Below, in pieces: positions 44,225 to 54,098 of a DNA stretch of 64,000 nucleotides. The stretch is from Pseudo-nitzschia pungens. Taxonomy: Eukaryota > Bacillariophyta > Bacillariophyceae > Bacillariales > Bacillariaceae. A program made the translations under genes and the position numbers. The notes under the pieces were generated by a model. It ran no database searches and was not told the DNA's origin. It saw nothing but the letters and a program-made list of their open reading frames with translations. Positions within the stretch are counted from its first letter, which is position 1. Every line of letters starts with the position of its first letter. The stretch is from assembly GCA_037355855.1 (NCBI GenBank), contig CM074758.1, forward strand, positions 6,173,001 to 6,237,000. Reading direction: 5' to 3'.

Positions 44225-44517
44225 TGTGACGGGCTAGCGTAGCTAGCAGTCACGATTAAATAATTAACCAAATTCCACATGTAAGCCGCCCGGCTTTACA
44301 TATAGGAGCTGACCGGTGTTTGAATACAAATATTCAAACTGTACGCCGGACGCTCCAGCAATGCATGTGCGCCGTTATTCAAATAGTAGTAAGACGCGCT
44401 CGTGTATATTCAAACGTTCATTCAAACGTTCACACGAAAACTGAAATGCTCTCTTAAGAGTTAACAATTAGTCACAATTTACATACTACTCCAAAATTTC
44501 TACTCTAGACCGTAACA
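44225..44517 (+). repeat. Gyp-A LTR (293-bp variant), chimera 2, 3' LTR
   Basis: Partner of 36729-37021, preceded by TCAATCATGAGGCACTA (polypurine-like) and followed by the target duplication AGTGC. Confidence 0.93.
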
Positions 44518-45152
44518 AGTGCTTGTTTGTTAATTAAGGTTCCGGAGGATCCACTATCTAGTAGTGTGAGTAGTGGTCTTGATTTCATGTGGATGCCTTG
44601 TATGAACTGTACTGTAGTTAAAAGAATAGGAGCCATGTTGCTCTTATTCGGGGATGCCTGTTCTACTGGATTTCCAGTAGGCGACAGCAGTTTCAAATAA
44701 TTTTGCTCCAGCGCACCTCCTTTGGTGTATTCTTGGGAGTCTTGGGTATTGCAATAGAGATTTTTTGCTGTACCGGTGGACCAGTTCCTTGCTAGAGACA
44801 AGGTTGGTTCATTTGTTACTGCTGTCTTGTTCGGATCGATTGTATCATTAGTCGGTTCCGATGATGCGTCTGTTGTACCCTTGGATCGATTCATTTGATT
44901 CGGATCCATGTTCGGATTGCTCTCTTCGGAGAATCGAACTGTTGTTGCTGCTGTTGCAGTCTTTGCTGAGCGCTCAACAGGAATACTCCATCCTGTAGGT
45001 TCCTTCCCCTTTTTCTCCGGGAGATCTCCTCCTTGCGTCATCCCAGTCAGCTGTGCTGGACTGGCATCCAGGGCCTGTGGCGCCGGCGGCAAGGTGATTG
45101 CTGGTTTTGGTGGACCCTTGGGTCTCTTTTTGGTGGAGAATTGCTTGTGCAA
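44518..45152 (-). pseudogene. Gyp-A linker and protease start, left palindrome arm
   Basis: In frame with gag (UGA UUG context). Linker, then L-L-D-S-G-S-S-G-T-L-I-N-K, then interrupted by the chimera 2 insertion. Continues at 36728 leftwards. Mirrors 54099-54733. Confidence 0.88.
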
Positions 45153-46187
45153 TCATGGGAGCCAAATGAGCTCACCATCGATGCTCCTTTCGGTTCGGCC
45201 TCCAAAGTCTGAGTGATAGGATTCCATCGCCGCTTTCATGTGGGCTTGGAAAGACTCATTGCTGCCAGAGAGGTCATGAGTTTGTGTATGGAAGGTCTCA
45301 GTGGTGGCGTTCGAATTGTTGCCGGGCCCCTTGTAGTTCTTTGAGTACCTGTTCTTAGGGCACTCGGACCAATCATGGTTATGGCCTTGAATGCGACAGG
45401 GGTTGGACTTCTTCTTGTTCTTGGGATTGTTCTTCTGGTTTCCAGAGCGTTTCTTGTTGTTGTTATTAGAACGATTAGAATTGTTGGAACGTCTTCCATT
45501 ATTCTTGTTGTTGTTCTTTTGTTTGCTGAGTCGATCGAGACTGCTCATGTGGTCGACAAGGAACTGAAATGTGGTGTTTTGAGTGACCCCTTGGTGGATG
45601 CGTACATAGTCTTCTATCCAGGAATTTGGGTAGCTGTGTAGGAGAATGGTGACTTGCTGGAGGTGGTCCAGATTGGTTACATATCCATGGAGCTTGGCTG
45701 TATATTTCATGAGAGTTACGAGTCGGTCGGTATGGTCTTTGCAGGTGGACTCCACCTTTTTCTTGCATGCCGGGCTCCAGAGATATATGTGCATGATGTC
45801 CCTGGCGTCTTCGGCGTTGCAGTAGAGCTTGATAAAAGCTGCGAATGCTGAATTGAGTCCTTGTCTTGTAAGGGGATATAATCTTTGCCCATTCGGTCGG
45901 GTGTTTCGAGTTAGCGCTCTCCATTCGGTTTGGGCTTTCACACATAAGCAGCATCCGAAATAACGGATAAGCGCTGAGTCCTGTACGCCTAGGTCTTCTA
46001 CTGCGTTTAGGAAGGCTTCCTCAGTGTGGAGTAGCTCTTCTAGGCCTCCCTTATCTGTGAAGAGAGGGATCTTGACGCTATCAGAATGGTCAGCATTGTC
46101 GTAGATCGAGAGCGTGATTAACTTCGGCTTGGAGCTGTCGAAGGAGCTCTTGTAAGAGACCGGTGGTTCTCTGTATATTCCTGACAT
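45153..46187 (-). CDS. gag: Gyp-A Gag (divergent subfamily), left arm
   Basis: Intact 344-residue Gag starting M-S-G-I-Y-R-E-P-P. It is more distant from the other Gyp-A Gags (for example S-I-Y-D-N-A-D and L-H-T-E-E-A-F-L-N-A-V) but keeps the basic Asn/Lys tract and the knuckle C-R-I-Q-G-H-N-H-D-W-S-E-C. Stop TGA 45153-45155 lies in frame with the following linker. Almost identical to the inverted copy at 53064-54098. Confidence 0.92.
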   Translation of the reverse strand: MSGIYREPPVSYKSSFDSSKPKLITLSIYDNADHSDSVKIPLFTDKGGLEELLHTEEAFLNAVEDLGVQDSALIRYFGCCLCVKAQTEWRALTRNTRPNGQRLYPLTRQGLNSAFAAFIKLYCNAEDARDIMHIYLWSPACKKKVESTCKDHTDRLVTLMKYTAKLHGYVTNLDHLQQVTILLHSYPNSWIEDYVRIHQGVTQNTTFQFLVDHMSSLDRLSKQKNNNKNNGRRSNNSNRSNNNNKKRSGNQKNNPKNKKKSNPCRIQGHNHDWSECPKNRYSKNYKGPGNNSNATTETFHTQTHDLSGSNESFQAHMKAAMESYHSDFGGRTERSIDGELIWLP

Positions 46188-46308
46188 GGTGTTGAGGGTT
46201 GCTCTTTGTTGGAGATACAAGGTGCCTCTGTTGTTGAGGCTGTTGCTTGTTTTAGATTCAGTACTGAGTTCTACTGTTTCTACTGTAAAGCACAAACAGT
46301 AATTACTG

Positions 46309-46632
46309 TGTTACGGTCTAGAGTAGAAATCTCGGAGTGGTATAAAATTGTGTGTTTAGATACTTTACGAGATAATGTTATGCGAATTAAGAATGAGAAC
46401 ATATAAAATTTGCGGTCGGGAGTATAGCCACATTTTGGCATGCTTTTGCCATAAATGTTGATTCATTGTCGGTTCCCACGATTAGGCATATATCATCTTC
46501 TGGGACTCGACCATAATAATAAGAACACATCTCAAAATGTATTCATGACTGAATATACATATAATATTCGATTCCCATATGGGATTCATTTAATTATTCA
46601 ATCATGACTACTAGCTACGCTAGCTCGTCACA
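46309..46632 (-). repeat. Gyp-A LTR (324 bp), left arm, 5' LTR
   Basis: Minus-strand LTR preceded (on the coding strand, downstream) by CAGTAATTACTG at 46297-46308. Its outer edge at 46632 abuts RT sequence of another Gyp-A copy in the opposite direction, so this element was inserted in the RT of the other copy. Mirrors 52619-52942. Confidence 0.93.
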
Positions 46633-48256
46633 GAAGGACAACAGAGTTAGATGGGTATCAGACTTCAGAGAACTGAATGAACTCCTTGAGCGCCGACCTT
46701 ATCCCATACCTAGGATACAAGACATCATGAACAAGCGAGGCAAGTACACTCACTTCACCAAGATTGACTTGTCCATGCAATATTACTGCTTTGAACTGGA
46801 CGACGCAAGCAAGAAGCTCTGCACCATAGTCACTCCTTATGGTTGCTATGAATACCAAAGACTGCCAATGGGTGTCAAAGTCTCTCCAGACGTTGCTCAG
46901 CAACTAATGGAAGATATACTACAAGACACCGACTGCACTGTTTATATCGATGATATAGGCATCTGGACCAATGGATCCTTTGACCTCCACATGAAGACCA
47001 TTGATAAGATCTTGAACCGGCTCAACCAAAATGGACTCAAATGCAACCCACTCAAATGTGACTGGGCTGTACAAGAGACTGACTTCCTTGGATATTGGAT
47101 GACTCCTACTGCAGTTAAACCATGGCGCAAAAAGATTGAAGCCATTCTACATATGGATCGACCGAGAAATGTAACCCAAGTCAAGTCCTTCCTAGGAGCA
47201 GTAGGATACTACAGGGACATGTGGCCCCGACGCTCTCATGTCCTAGCTCCTCTCTTTGATATCACCGGGACCCCCAAGAAAACTCCCCAAGCAGCTGCCA
47301 TCAAAGGCAAGCAACGCAAAGCTCCTTCAGCTTTCACTTGGGGCCCTGCTCAAGACAAAGCCTTTCAAGAGATGAAAGCAATGGTGGCAGCGGATGCGCT
47401 AAACACCTATCCAGATCTTAACAAGCCCTTTGAACTGTACACTGATGCCTCAGACCTACAGTCTGGGTGCTGCTATCATACAAGATGGCAAGCCTATCGC
47501 ATATTGGTCCAAGAAACTATCTGATGCCCAGAAAAATTATACAACCATGGAGAAAGAACTCCTCGCAATTGTACTCTGCTGCAAAGAGTACAGAAAAATG
47601 CTCCTCGGTGGAGTCATTAATGTATACACTGATCATAAGAACCTTACCTTCAGAACCCTCTCAGTCCAACGAGTCCTCCGGTGGAGACTATTCCTTGAAG
47701 AATTCGGTGTCAACCTCACCTACCTTGAAGGCAAGAAGAACGTTCTTGCTGATGCCTTCTCCAGGCTCCCCCGGATGGATCCACCTACTGTGGGGAAGAA
47801 AGAAGCCCTTGGTAAGGGCACTCTTATTGATTTTTTGCAACTTGAAGTCCCCAAGCAAGATGAAGAACTGTTTTTAGCAGAGTTCCCCAATTTATTTCAG
47901 CACTTATGCAATGACGCAGACCAAGAACTCCACACTTGCCTGCTGAACAATGAGTGCCTGATCAATCTACCTAACAGTCAAGAGGTAGAATGCCCGGTGA
48001 ACTACTCCAACATCTACCTTCATCAGCAGAAGGATCCAACCATCAAGTTCAAGACTCAGTCGAAAGTCTTCTTCTACCAAGAATTAGAGGGCAACAAGAT
48101 ACTTTGTTACGCGAATCAATCCAATCCCGAAAGCTGGAGAATCTACATACCAGCATCTCTTATTAATGATACCATCAAATGGTATCATCTCCTGTTGGGT
48201 CATTGTGGATCCACCAGATTACAACAGACTATATTGGCCCGATTATATGCTGATAA
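46633..48256 (+). pseudogene. Gyp-A RT to integrase zinc region, left arm and palindrome spacer
   Basis: Starts in RT (D-N-R-V-R-W-V-S-D-F), passes Y-I-D-D, RNase H and reaches the integrase N-terminus. One extra base near 47461 (after T-D-A-S-D-L-Q) shifts the frame; the same extra base is in the mirrored arm (about 51790), so it predates the inverted duplication. 47871-48256 is the single-copy spacer between the arms. Confidence 0.88.
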
Positions 48257-48563
48257 CAGTTCTTCATCTTGCTTGGGGACTTCAAGTTGCAAAAAATCAA
48301 TAAGAGTGCCCTTACCAAGGGCTTCTTTCTTCCCCACAGTAGGTGGATCCATCCGGGGGAGCCTGGAGAAGGCATCAGCAAGAACGTTCTTCTTGCCTTC
48401 AACGTAGGTGAGGTTGACACCGAATTCTTCAAGGAATAGTCTCCACCGGAGGACTCGTTGGACTGAGAGGGTTCTGAAGGTAAGGTTCTTATGATCAGTG
48501 TATACATTAATGACTCCACCGAGGAGCATTTTTCTGTACTCTTTGCAGCAGAGTACAATTGCG
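48257..48563 (-). pseudogene. Gyp-A RNase H end, inner piece of the right arm
   Basis: Mirrors 47564-47870. It is cut at 48563 by the Gyp-B insertion and continues at 51688. TTGCG at 48559-48563 is the target duplication. Confidence 0.88.
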
Positions 48564-48921
48564 TGTTACGGTCTAGAGTAGAAATACATGATAGGAGTAT
48601 TTTAAAGATGAAAGGTTAATAAATTGTGTTATAAAAGAGAATGGTTGAATACCTTACGAAATGGGGATGATTCCTTGAGTATGGAATGAATGATCGAACA
48701 ATGATATTATTGTTCGTCGGGCATAATATCAATAATCGTTGAGTCACTTGAATCTTTGTTTATCTCGATATTTGAATATCCAATTAGTATTGGATTGAAT
48801 GTGTATTCTTGTATGTTGAATATTCAGTATATGTATATGAATATCCTACATATTGGAGTATATGCGGGATTCAATAATCATTTAGAGTCTCTCGTAGGGA
48901 TGCCTACGCCAGCCCGTCACA
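48564..48921 (-). repeat. Gyp-B 3' LTR
   Basis: 358 bp; matches 51325-51682 with no difference seen by eye. Confidence 0.95.
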
Positions 48922-50009
48922 TAGTTCCCCAATGATTAGGTGAAGTTTGCATGTAGTTCAATACACTAGGTTCGGAGTTGAGTAGTATCGATGAAAAAGA
49001 GATATGCTTGTTCGGAGAACCGGTTGAAGATGATATATGCCATTTGAAGTATTCTGAAGATATATGGTAATGTAGATCGAAGTGGGATTGAAGAAGGTTC
49101 TTTGTGATACTCAAAAAATCGAAGATTTGTTTCTTGTTCTTGAGAAGGGTCATAATGACATGCTAAAAATAGCAAAAAGATTTGAAGAAAATTCTTTTCC
49201 TCCCCCAACTGTGATGTACCTCCCCGGGTAGTGGAGCTGATTTGCAATTTCGAGCGATTGAAATTGATTGCTCTTAGGCATAAAAACACCTCCTGTTGTA
49301 ATGGGAGTGAATGTAGGTAGGTGAAAAGCCGGAGCGTTGGATGTGGCGCTTGCCGTATCTGCGATTGTATGGTGACGCAGAGAAGGGACGCATTGTTAGT
49401 TAGGGTTTGAATCGATGTGTAAATTCAGTTGCGATTTGCCGGATACTTTGCCGGTCTTTATTTGGGTGTGTTTGCAGCAGTTTACTGGAATTTCGGATTT
49501 TGTAACTCCAGAGCACCTCTGTGGGTGTTGAATATGGATTTTTGGGATTGCTCTTATTATTTTTTTGGAGCTCCCTGTGGACTATTTGTTTGTCCGGAAC
49601 AAGGTTGGCCTTGTTGTTGCTGCTGTACCCTTTGTTTTGTTTTGCTTTGCGTCTGTACCCTTATTGATTGGGATATGAATCGATTCATCCATGGCGTTAA
49701 GCGTCTGTACCCTTGCAATTGGTTCGCGTCCGAACCTTTTGCTGTTATTTGTATTTGCCATGTTTGAATCTGTTTATTGTTTTTATTTGGTTGATTGTGG
49801 TTGCCGTCGCTGTGGATCGGTCTGAGCGCTTCGATTTCGAACATTTTGTTTGCAACAGGGCTCATCTCTGTAGGTTCGTTCCTCTCGTTTCGGGGAGTTC
49901 CCTCCATGCGTCTTCCCAGTCAGCAGGGCTGAGCTGGCAGTCAGTTCCAGGGGAGCTGAAGGCACGGTGCTGGATACTGTGATCCTTATATTGTTTGTTG
50001 TTCGAGTGG
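48922..50009 (-). other. Gyp-B non-coding 3' region
   Basis: Same conserved blocks as in the chimeras, read on the minus strand: GGGTACAGACGC (complement near 49649 and 49703), CCCACAGAGGTGCTCTGG (complement near 49511), the AGGAGGTGTTTTTATG block near 49290 and the end TCATTGGGGAACTA next to the LTR. No gene supported. Confidence 0.65.
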
Positions 50010-51080
50010 CTATGGTTGCCAAGTGAGGCTGCCGTCGTACTGGCGTTCAACGCGGCCTCCGTGTTCCATGCAATAGGATTCTATTGCTTGCCTGATATGG
50101 GCTTGGAAGGTTTCATTGGTAGTGGTGGAAGCAGCAGTGCTGCCATTTTCGTTGCTAGGAGCCGTAGCAGTACTGTTGTTGCTGCTATTGCTCTTATTTC
50201 TTTTGGAATATCTGTTCTTTGGGCAGTTTACTGGAATTCTGCAGGGATTGTTGTATTTCCTTTTGCCATTGGATGGCTCTTGATCTTTTTCTTCTTCGGA
50301 TTCAGCGTTGCTATCACTGTCCGAATTAGAGCTGTGGCTATCGATGCTGTCAGCGTCCGAATCAGAGCTGTTATTATTGCTTTCAGCGTCCGAATCAGCG
50401 TTCGACGTTCGTCTTTTGCTCTGGCGTTCTAAGCAGCTCATGTGGTCGACGATGAATCGTACAGTGGTATCTTCTTGTATTCCTTGGTGGATTAGACCAT
50501 AGCTGTTGATCCATTTGCTTGGGAAGCTGTGTAGCAGAATTGTTTTCGCTGCTGTTGCTGAGAGGTCGGGGGCATGGCCTTGGAGTCTTTTAGTGTATTT
50601 GAAGAGGATTTGCATCCGGTCTGCGTGATCTTTGCATGAGACGTTGCTTGGTTTCTTGCAGTCGGAGCTGCGAAGATAAGTGTGCATGATATCTTTGGCA
50701 TCTGTTGCATTGCAGAATTGCTCGATAAAGTCAATGATTGCTTGTTCATATCCTTCGGCGCTTTCTTCATATTGGAATTCAGCTGGATCCAGGGGATCCT
50801 GTAGCATTTCATTCCACTTGGATTGAGTGTCTGTATTTAGACATCTGCTGAAGTAAGTAATGTAGTCGGTAGTTGGTAGTCCTAGGAGCTTTGCGGCGTT
50901 CCTGAAGGCTTCTTCAACAAATAGAAATTCCTCTAGTCCTCCTCTGTTGGTGAATAGAGGGATCTTCATGCTGTCTTGTTTTCCATTGGGATTTGTAATG
51001 GAGAGCTTGGTTCTCTTGGGCTTACTCCTGTTGAAGGAAGGAGTGTAATTGATTGGTGGATCTCTGTAAAGTCCTGCCAT
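50010..51080 (-). CDS. gag: Gyp-B Gag, zinc knuckle replaced
   Basis: 356 residues from ATG 51080 to TAG 50010-50012. Capsid-like part complete. Acidic Ser/Asp tract at about 227-265. Where other copies read C-R-I-P-G-H-D-H-D-W-S-E-C-P-K, this one reads C-R-I-P-V-N-C-P-K, so both His residues are lost. The replacing bases (CAGTTTACTGGAATT on the plus strand, near 50223) also occur in the same element's 3' region near 49477. The open frame extends upstream to 51311, but the shared start is at 51080. Confidence 0.88.
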   Translation of the reverse strand: MAGLYRDPPINYTPSFNRSKPKRTKLSITNPNGKQDSMKIPLFTNRGGLEEFLFVEEAFRNAAKLLGLPTTDYITYFSRCLNTDTQSKWNEMLQDPLDPAEFQYEESAEGYEQAIIDFIEQFCNATDAKDIMHTYLRSSDCKKPSNVSCKDHADRMQILFKYTKRLQGHAPDLSATAAKTILLHSFPSKWINSYGLIHQGIQEDTTVRFIVDHMSCLERQSKRRTSNADSDAESNNNSSDSDADSIDSHSSNSDSDSNAESEEEKDQEPSNGKRKYNNPCRIPVNCPKNRYSKRNKSNSSNNSTATAPSNENGSTAASTTTNETFQAHIRQAIESYCMEHGGRVERQYDGSLTWQP

Positions 51081-51324
51081 GGTGTTTTTTTTTTGATTCG
51101 TCGCGTTCGATCGATTTGGTGTTCGATCGGTCGTATCGGAGATTGCGGTTGTTCCGTTCGATCGATTCGTAGATTTCGTTCGATCGGTTCTTTCTTGTTT
51201 CGATTGTAGGATTTTGCTTGTCAGGGTATCGATGTATCCCTGTTGTTTAGGATAAGAGATGTTTCTTGGATTCAGTACTGAGTTTGGTTCTGTTTCTACT
51301 TTAAAGCACAAACAGTAATTACTG

Positions 51325-51682
51325 TGTTACGGTCTAGAGTAGAAATACATGATAGGAGTATTTTAAAGATGAAAGGTTAATAAATTGTGTTATAAAAGAG
51401 AATGGTTGAATACCTTACGAAATGGGGATGATTCCTTGAGTATGGAATGAATGATCGAACAATGATATTATTGTTCGTCGGGCATAATATCAATAATCGT
51501 TGAGTCACTTGAATCTTTGTTTATCTCGATATTTGAATATCCAATTAGTATTGGATTGAATGTGTATTCTTGTATGTTGAATATTCAGTATATGTATATG
51601 AATATCCTACATATTGGAGTATATGCGGGATTCAATAATCATTTAGAGTCTCTCGTAGGGATGCCTACGCCAGCCCGTCACA
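51325..51682 (-). repeat. Gyp-B 5' LTR
   Basis: 358 bp; on the coding strand it is followed at once by the palindrome CAGTAATTACTG (51313-51324). Confidence 0.95.
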
Positions 51683-52618
51683 TTGCGAGGAGTTCTTTCT
51701 CCATGGTTGTATAATTTTTCTGGGCATCAGATAGTTTCTTGGACCAATATGCGATAGGCTTGCCATCTTGTATGATAGCAGCACCCAGACTGTAGGTCTG
51801 AGGCATCAGTGTACAGTTCAAAGGGCTTGTTAAGATCTGGATAGGTGTTTAGCGCATCCGCTGCCACCATTGCTTTCATCTCTTGAAAGGCTTTGTCTTG
51901 AGCAGGGCCCCAAGTGAAAGCTGAAGGAGCTTTGCGTTGCTTGCCTTTGATGGCAGCTGCTTGGGGAGTTTTCTTGGGGGTCCCGGTGATATCAAAGAGA
52001 GGAGCTAGGACATGAGAGCGTCGGGGCCACATGTCCCTGTAGTATCCTACTGCTCCTAGGAAGGACTTGACTTGGGTTACAGTTCTCGGTCGATCCATAT
52101 GTAGAATGGCTTCAATCTTTTTGCGCCATGGTTTAACTGCAGTAGGAGTCATCCAATATCCAAGGAAGTCAGTCTCTTGTACAGCCCAGTCACATTTGAG
52201 TGGGTTGCATTTGAGTCCATTTTGGTTGAGCCGGTTCAAGATCTCATCAATGGTCTTCATGTGGAGGTCAAAGGATCCATTGGTCCAGACGCCTATATCA
52301 TCGATATAAACAGTGCAGTCGGTGTCTTGTAGTATATCTTCCATTAGTTGCTGAGCAACGTCTGGAGAGACTTTGACACCCATTGGCAGTCTTTGGTATT
52401 CATAGCAACCATAAGGAGTGACTATGGTGCAGAGCTTCTTGCTTGCGTCGTCCAGTTCAAAGCAGTAATATTGCATGGACAAGTCAATCTTGGTGAAGTG
52501 AGTGTACTTGCCTCGCTTGTTCATGATGTCTTGTATCCTAGGTATGGGATAAGGTCGGCGCTCAAGGAGTTCATTCAGTTCTCTGAAGTCTGATACCCAT
52601 CTAACTCTGTTGTCCTTC
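51683..52618 (-). pseudogene. Gyp-A RT and RNase H, right arm
   Basis: Mirror of 46633-47568. RT with Y-I-D-D and RNase H start, with the same one-base frameshift. Begins at the Gyp-B target duplication and ends at the LTR at 52619. Confidence 0.9.
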
Positions 52619-52942
52619 TGTGACGAGCTAGCGTAGCTAGTAGTCATGATTGAATAATTAAATGAATCCCATATGGGAATCGAATATTATATGTATATTC
52701 AGTCATGAATACATTTTGAGATGTGTTCTTATTATTATGGTCGAGTCCCAGAAGATGATATATGCCTAATCGTGGGAACCGACAATGAATCAACATTTAT
52801 GGCAAAAGCATGCCAAAATGTGGCTATACTCCCGACCGCAAATTTTATATGTTCTCATTCTTAATTCGCATAACATTATCTCGTAAAGTATCTAAACACA
52901 CAATTTTATACCACTCCGAGATTTCTACTCTAGACCGTAACA
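52619..52942 (+). repeat. Gyp-A LTR (324 bp), right arm, 5' LTR
   Basis: Mirror of 46309-46632; followed by CAGTAATTACTG (52943-52954). Confidence 0.93.
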
Positions 52943-53063
52943 CAGTAATTACTGTTTGTGCTTTACAGTAGAAACAGTAGAACTCAGTACTGAATCTAAA
53001 ACAAGCAACAGCCTCAACAACAGAGGCACCTTGTATCTCCAACAAAGAGCAACCCTCAACACC

Positions 53064-54098
53064 ATGTCAGGAATATACAGAGAACCACCGGTCTCTTACA
53101 AGAGCTCCTTCGACAGCTCCAAGCCGAAGTTAATCACGCTCTCGATCTACGACAATGCTGACCATTCTGATAGCGTCAAGATCCCTCTCTTCACAGATAA
53201 GGGAGGCCTAGAAGAGCTACTCCACACTGAGGAAGCCTTCCTAAACGCAGTAGAAGACCTAGGCGTACAGGACTCAGCGCTTATCCGTTATTTCGGATGC
53301 TGCTTATGTGTGAAAGCCCAAACCGAATGGAGAGCGCTAACTCGAAACACCCGACCGAATGGGCAAAGATTATATCCCCTTACAAGACAAGGACTCAATT
53401 CAGCATTCGCAGCTTTTATCAAGCTCTACTGCAACGCCGAAGACGCCAGGGACATCATGCACATATATCTCTGGAGCCCGGCATGCAAGAAAAAGGTGGA
53501 GTCCACCTGCAAAGACCATACCGACCGACTCGTAACTCTCATGAAATATACAGCCAAGCTCCATGGATATGTAACCAATCTGGACCACCTCCAGCAAGTC
53601 ACCATTCTCCTACACAGCTACCCAAATTCCTGGATAGCAGACTATGTACGCATCCACCAAGGGGTCACTCAAAACACCACATTTCAGTTCCTTGTCGACC
53701 ACATGAGCAGTCTCGATCGACTCAGCAAACAAAAGAACAACAACAAGAATAATGGAAGACGTTCCAACAATTCTAATCGTTCTAATAACAACAACAAGAA
53801 ACGCTCTGGAAACCAGAAGAACAATCCCAAGAACAAGAAGAAGTCCAACCCCTGTCGCATTCAAGGCCATAACCATGATTGGTCCGAGTGCCCTAAGAAC
53901 AGGTACTCAAAGAACTACAAGGGGCCCGGCAACAATTCGAACGCCACCACTGAGACCTTCCATACACAAACTCATGACCTCTCTGGCAGCAATGAGTCTT
54001 TCCAAGCCCACATGAAAGCGGCGATGGAATCCTATCACTCAGACTTTGGAGGCCGAACCGAAAGGAGCATCGATGGTGAGCTCATTTGGCTCCCATGA
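53064..54098 (+). CDS. gag: Gyp-A Gag (divergent subfamily), right arm
   Basis: Intact 344 residues, mirror of 45153-46187 with one visible amino-acid difference (Ala for Glu in W-I-A-D-Y). Knuckle C-R-I-Q-G-H-N-H-D-W-S-E-C. Stop TGA 54096-54098 followed by TTG, then open in the same frame for 510 more codons. Confidence 0.92.
   Translation: MSGIYREPPVSYKSSFDSSKPKLITLSIYDNADHSDSVKIPLFTDKGGLEELLHTEEAFLNAVEDLGVQDSALIRYFGCCLCVKAQTEWRALTRNTRPNGQRLYPLTRQGLNSAFAAFIKLYCNAEDARDIMHIYLWSPACKKKVESTCKDHTDRLVTLMKYTAKLHGYVTNLDHLQQVTILLHSYPNSWIADYVRIHQGVTQNTTFQFLVDHMSSLDRLSKQKNNNKNNGRRSNNSNRSNNNNKKRSGNQKNNPKNKKKSNPCRIQGHNHDWSECPKNRYSKNYKGPGNNSNATTETFHTQTHDLSGSNESFQAHMKAAMESYHSDFGGRTERSIDGELIWLP

Larger units (their letters stand above)
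36729..44517 (+). mobile_element. Gyp-A/Gyp-B chimera, copy 2, with full pol half and both A-type LTRs
   Basis: Outer LTRs of 293 bp (36729-37021, 44225-44517) with 5-bp duplication AGTGC show that this is one integrated unit. Order: LTR, leader, gag A (two nonsense codons), truncated protease, Gyp-B leader, gag B, B 3' region, B LTR (41130-41466), then Gyp-A RT, RNase H and integrase, A LTR. About 500 bp of protease/linker is missing where the B segment sits, and that segment has no 5' LTR of its own. Confidence 0.88.
48564..51682 (-). mobile_element. Gyp-B: complete gag-only LTR retrotransposon
   Basis: 3,119 bp with two 358-bp LTRs that look identical by eye, so the insertion is recent. 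Target duplication TTGCG (48559-48563, 51683-51687). It encodes only Gag (50010-51080); about 1.1 kb of non-coding DNA follows. The LTR ends (TGTGACGGGC/GACCGTAACA) and the palindromic leader equal those of Gyp-A, so it probably uses Gyp-A protease, RT and integrase. It resembles the TR-GAG class known from plants in layout, not in sequence. Confidence 0.92.
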
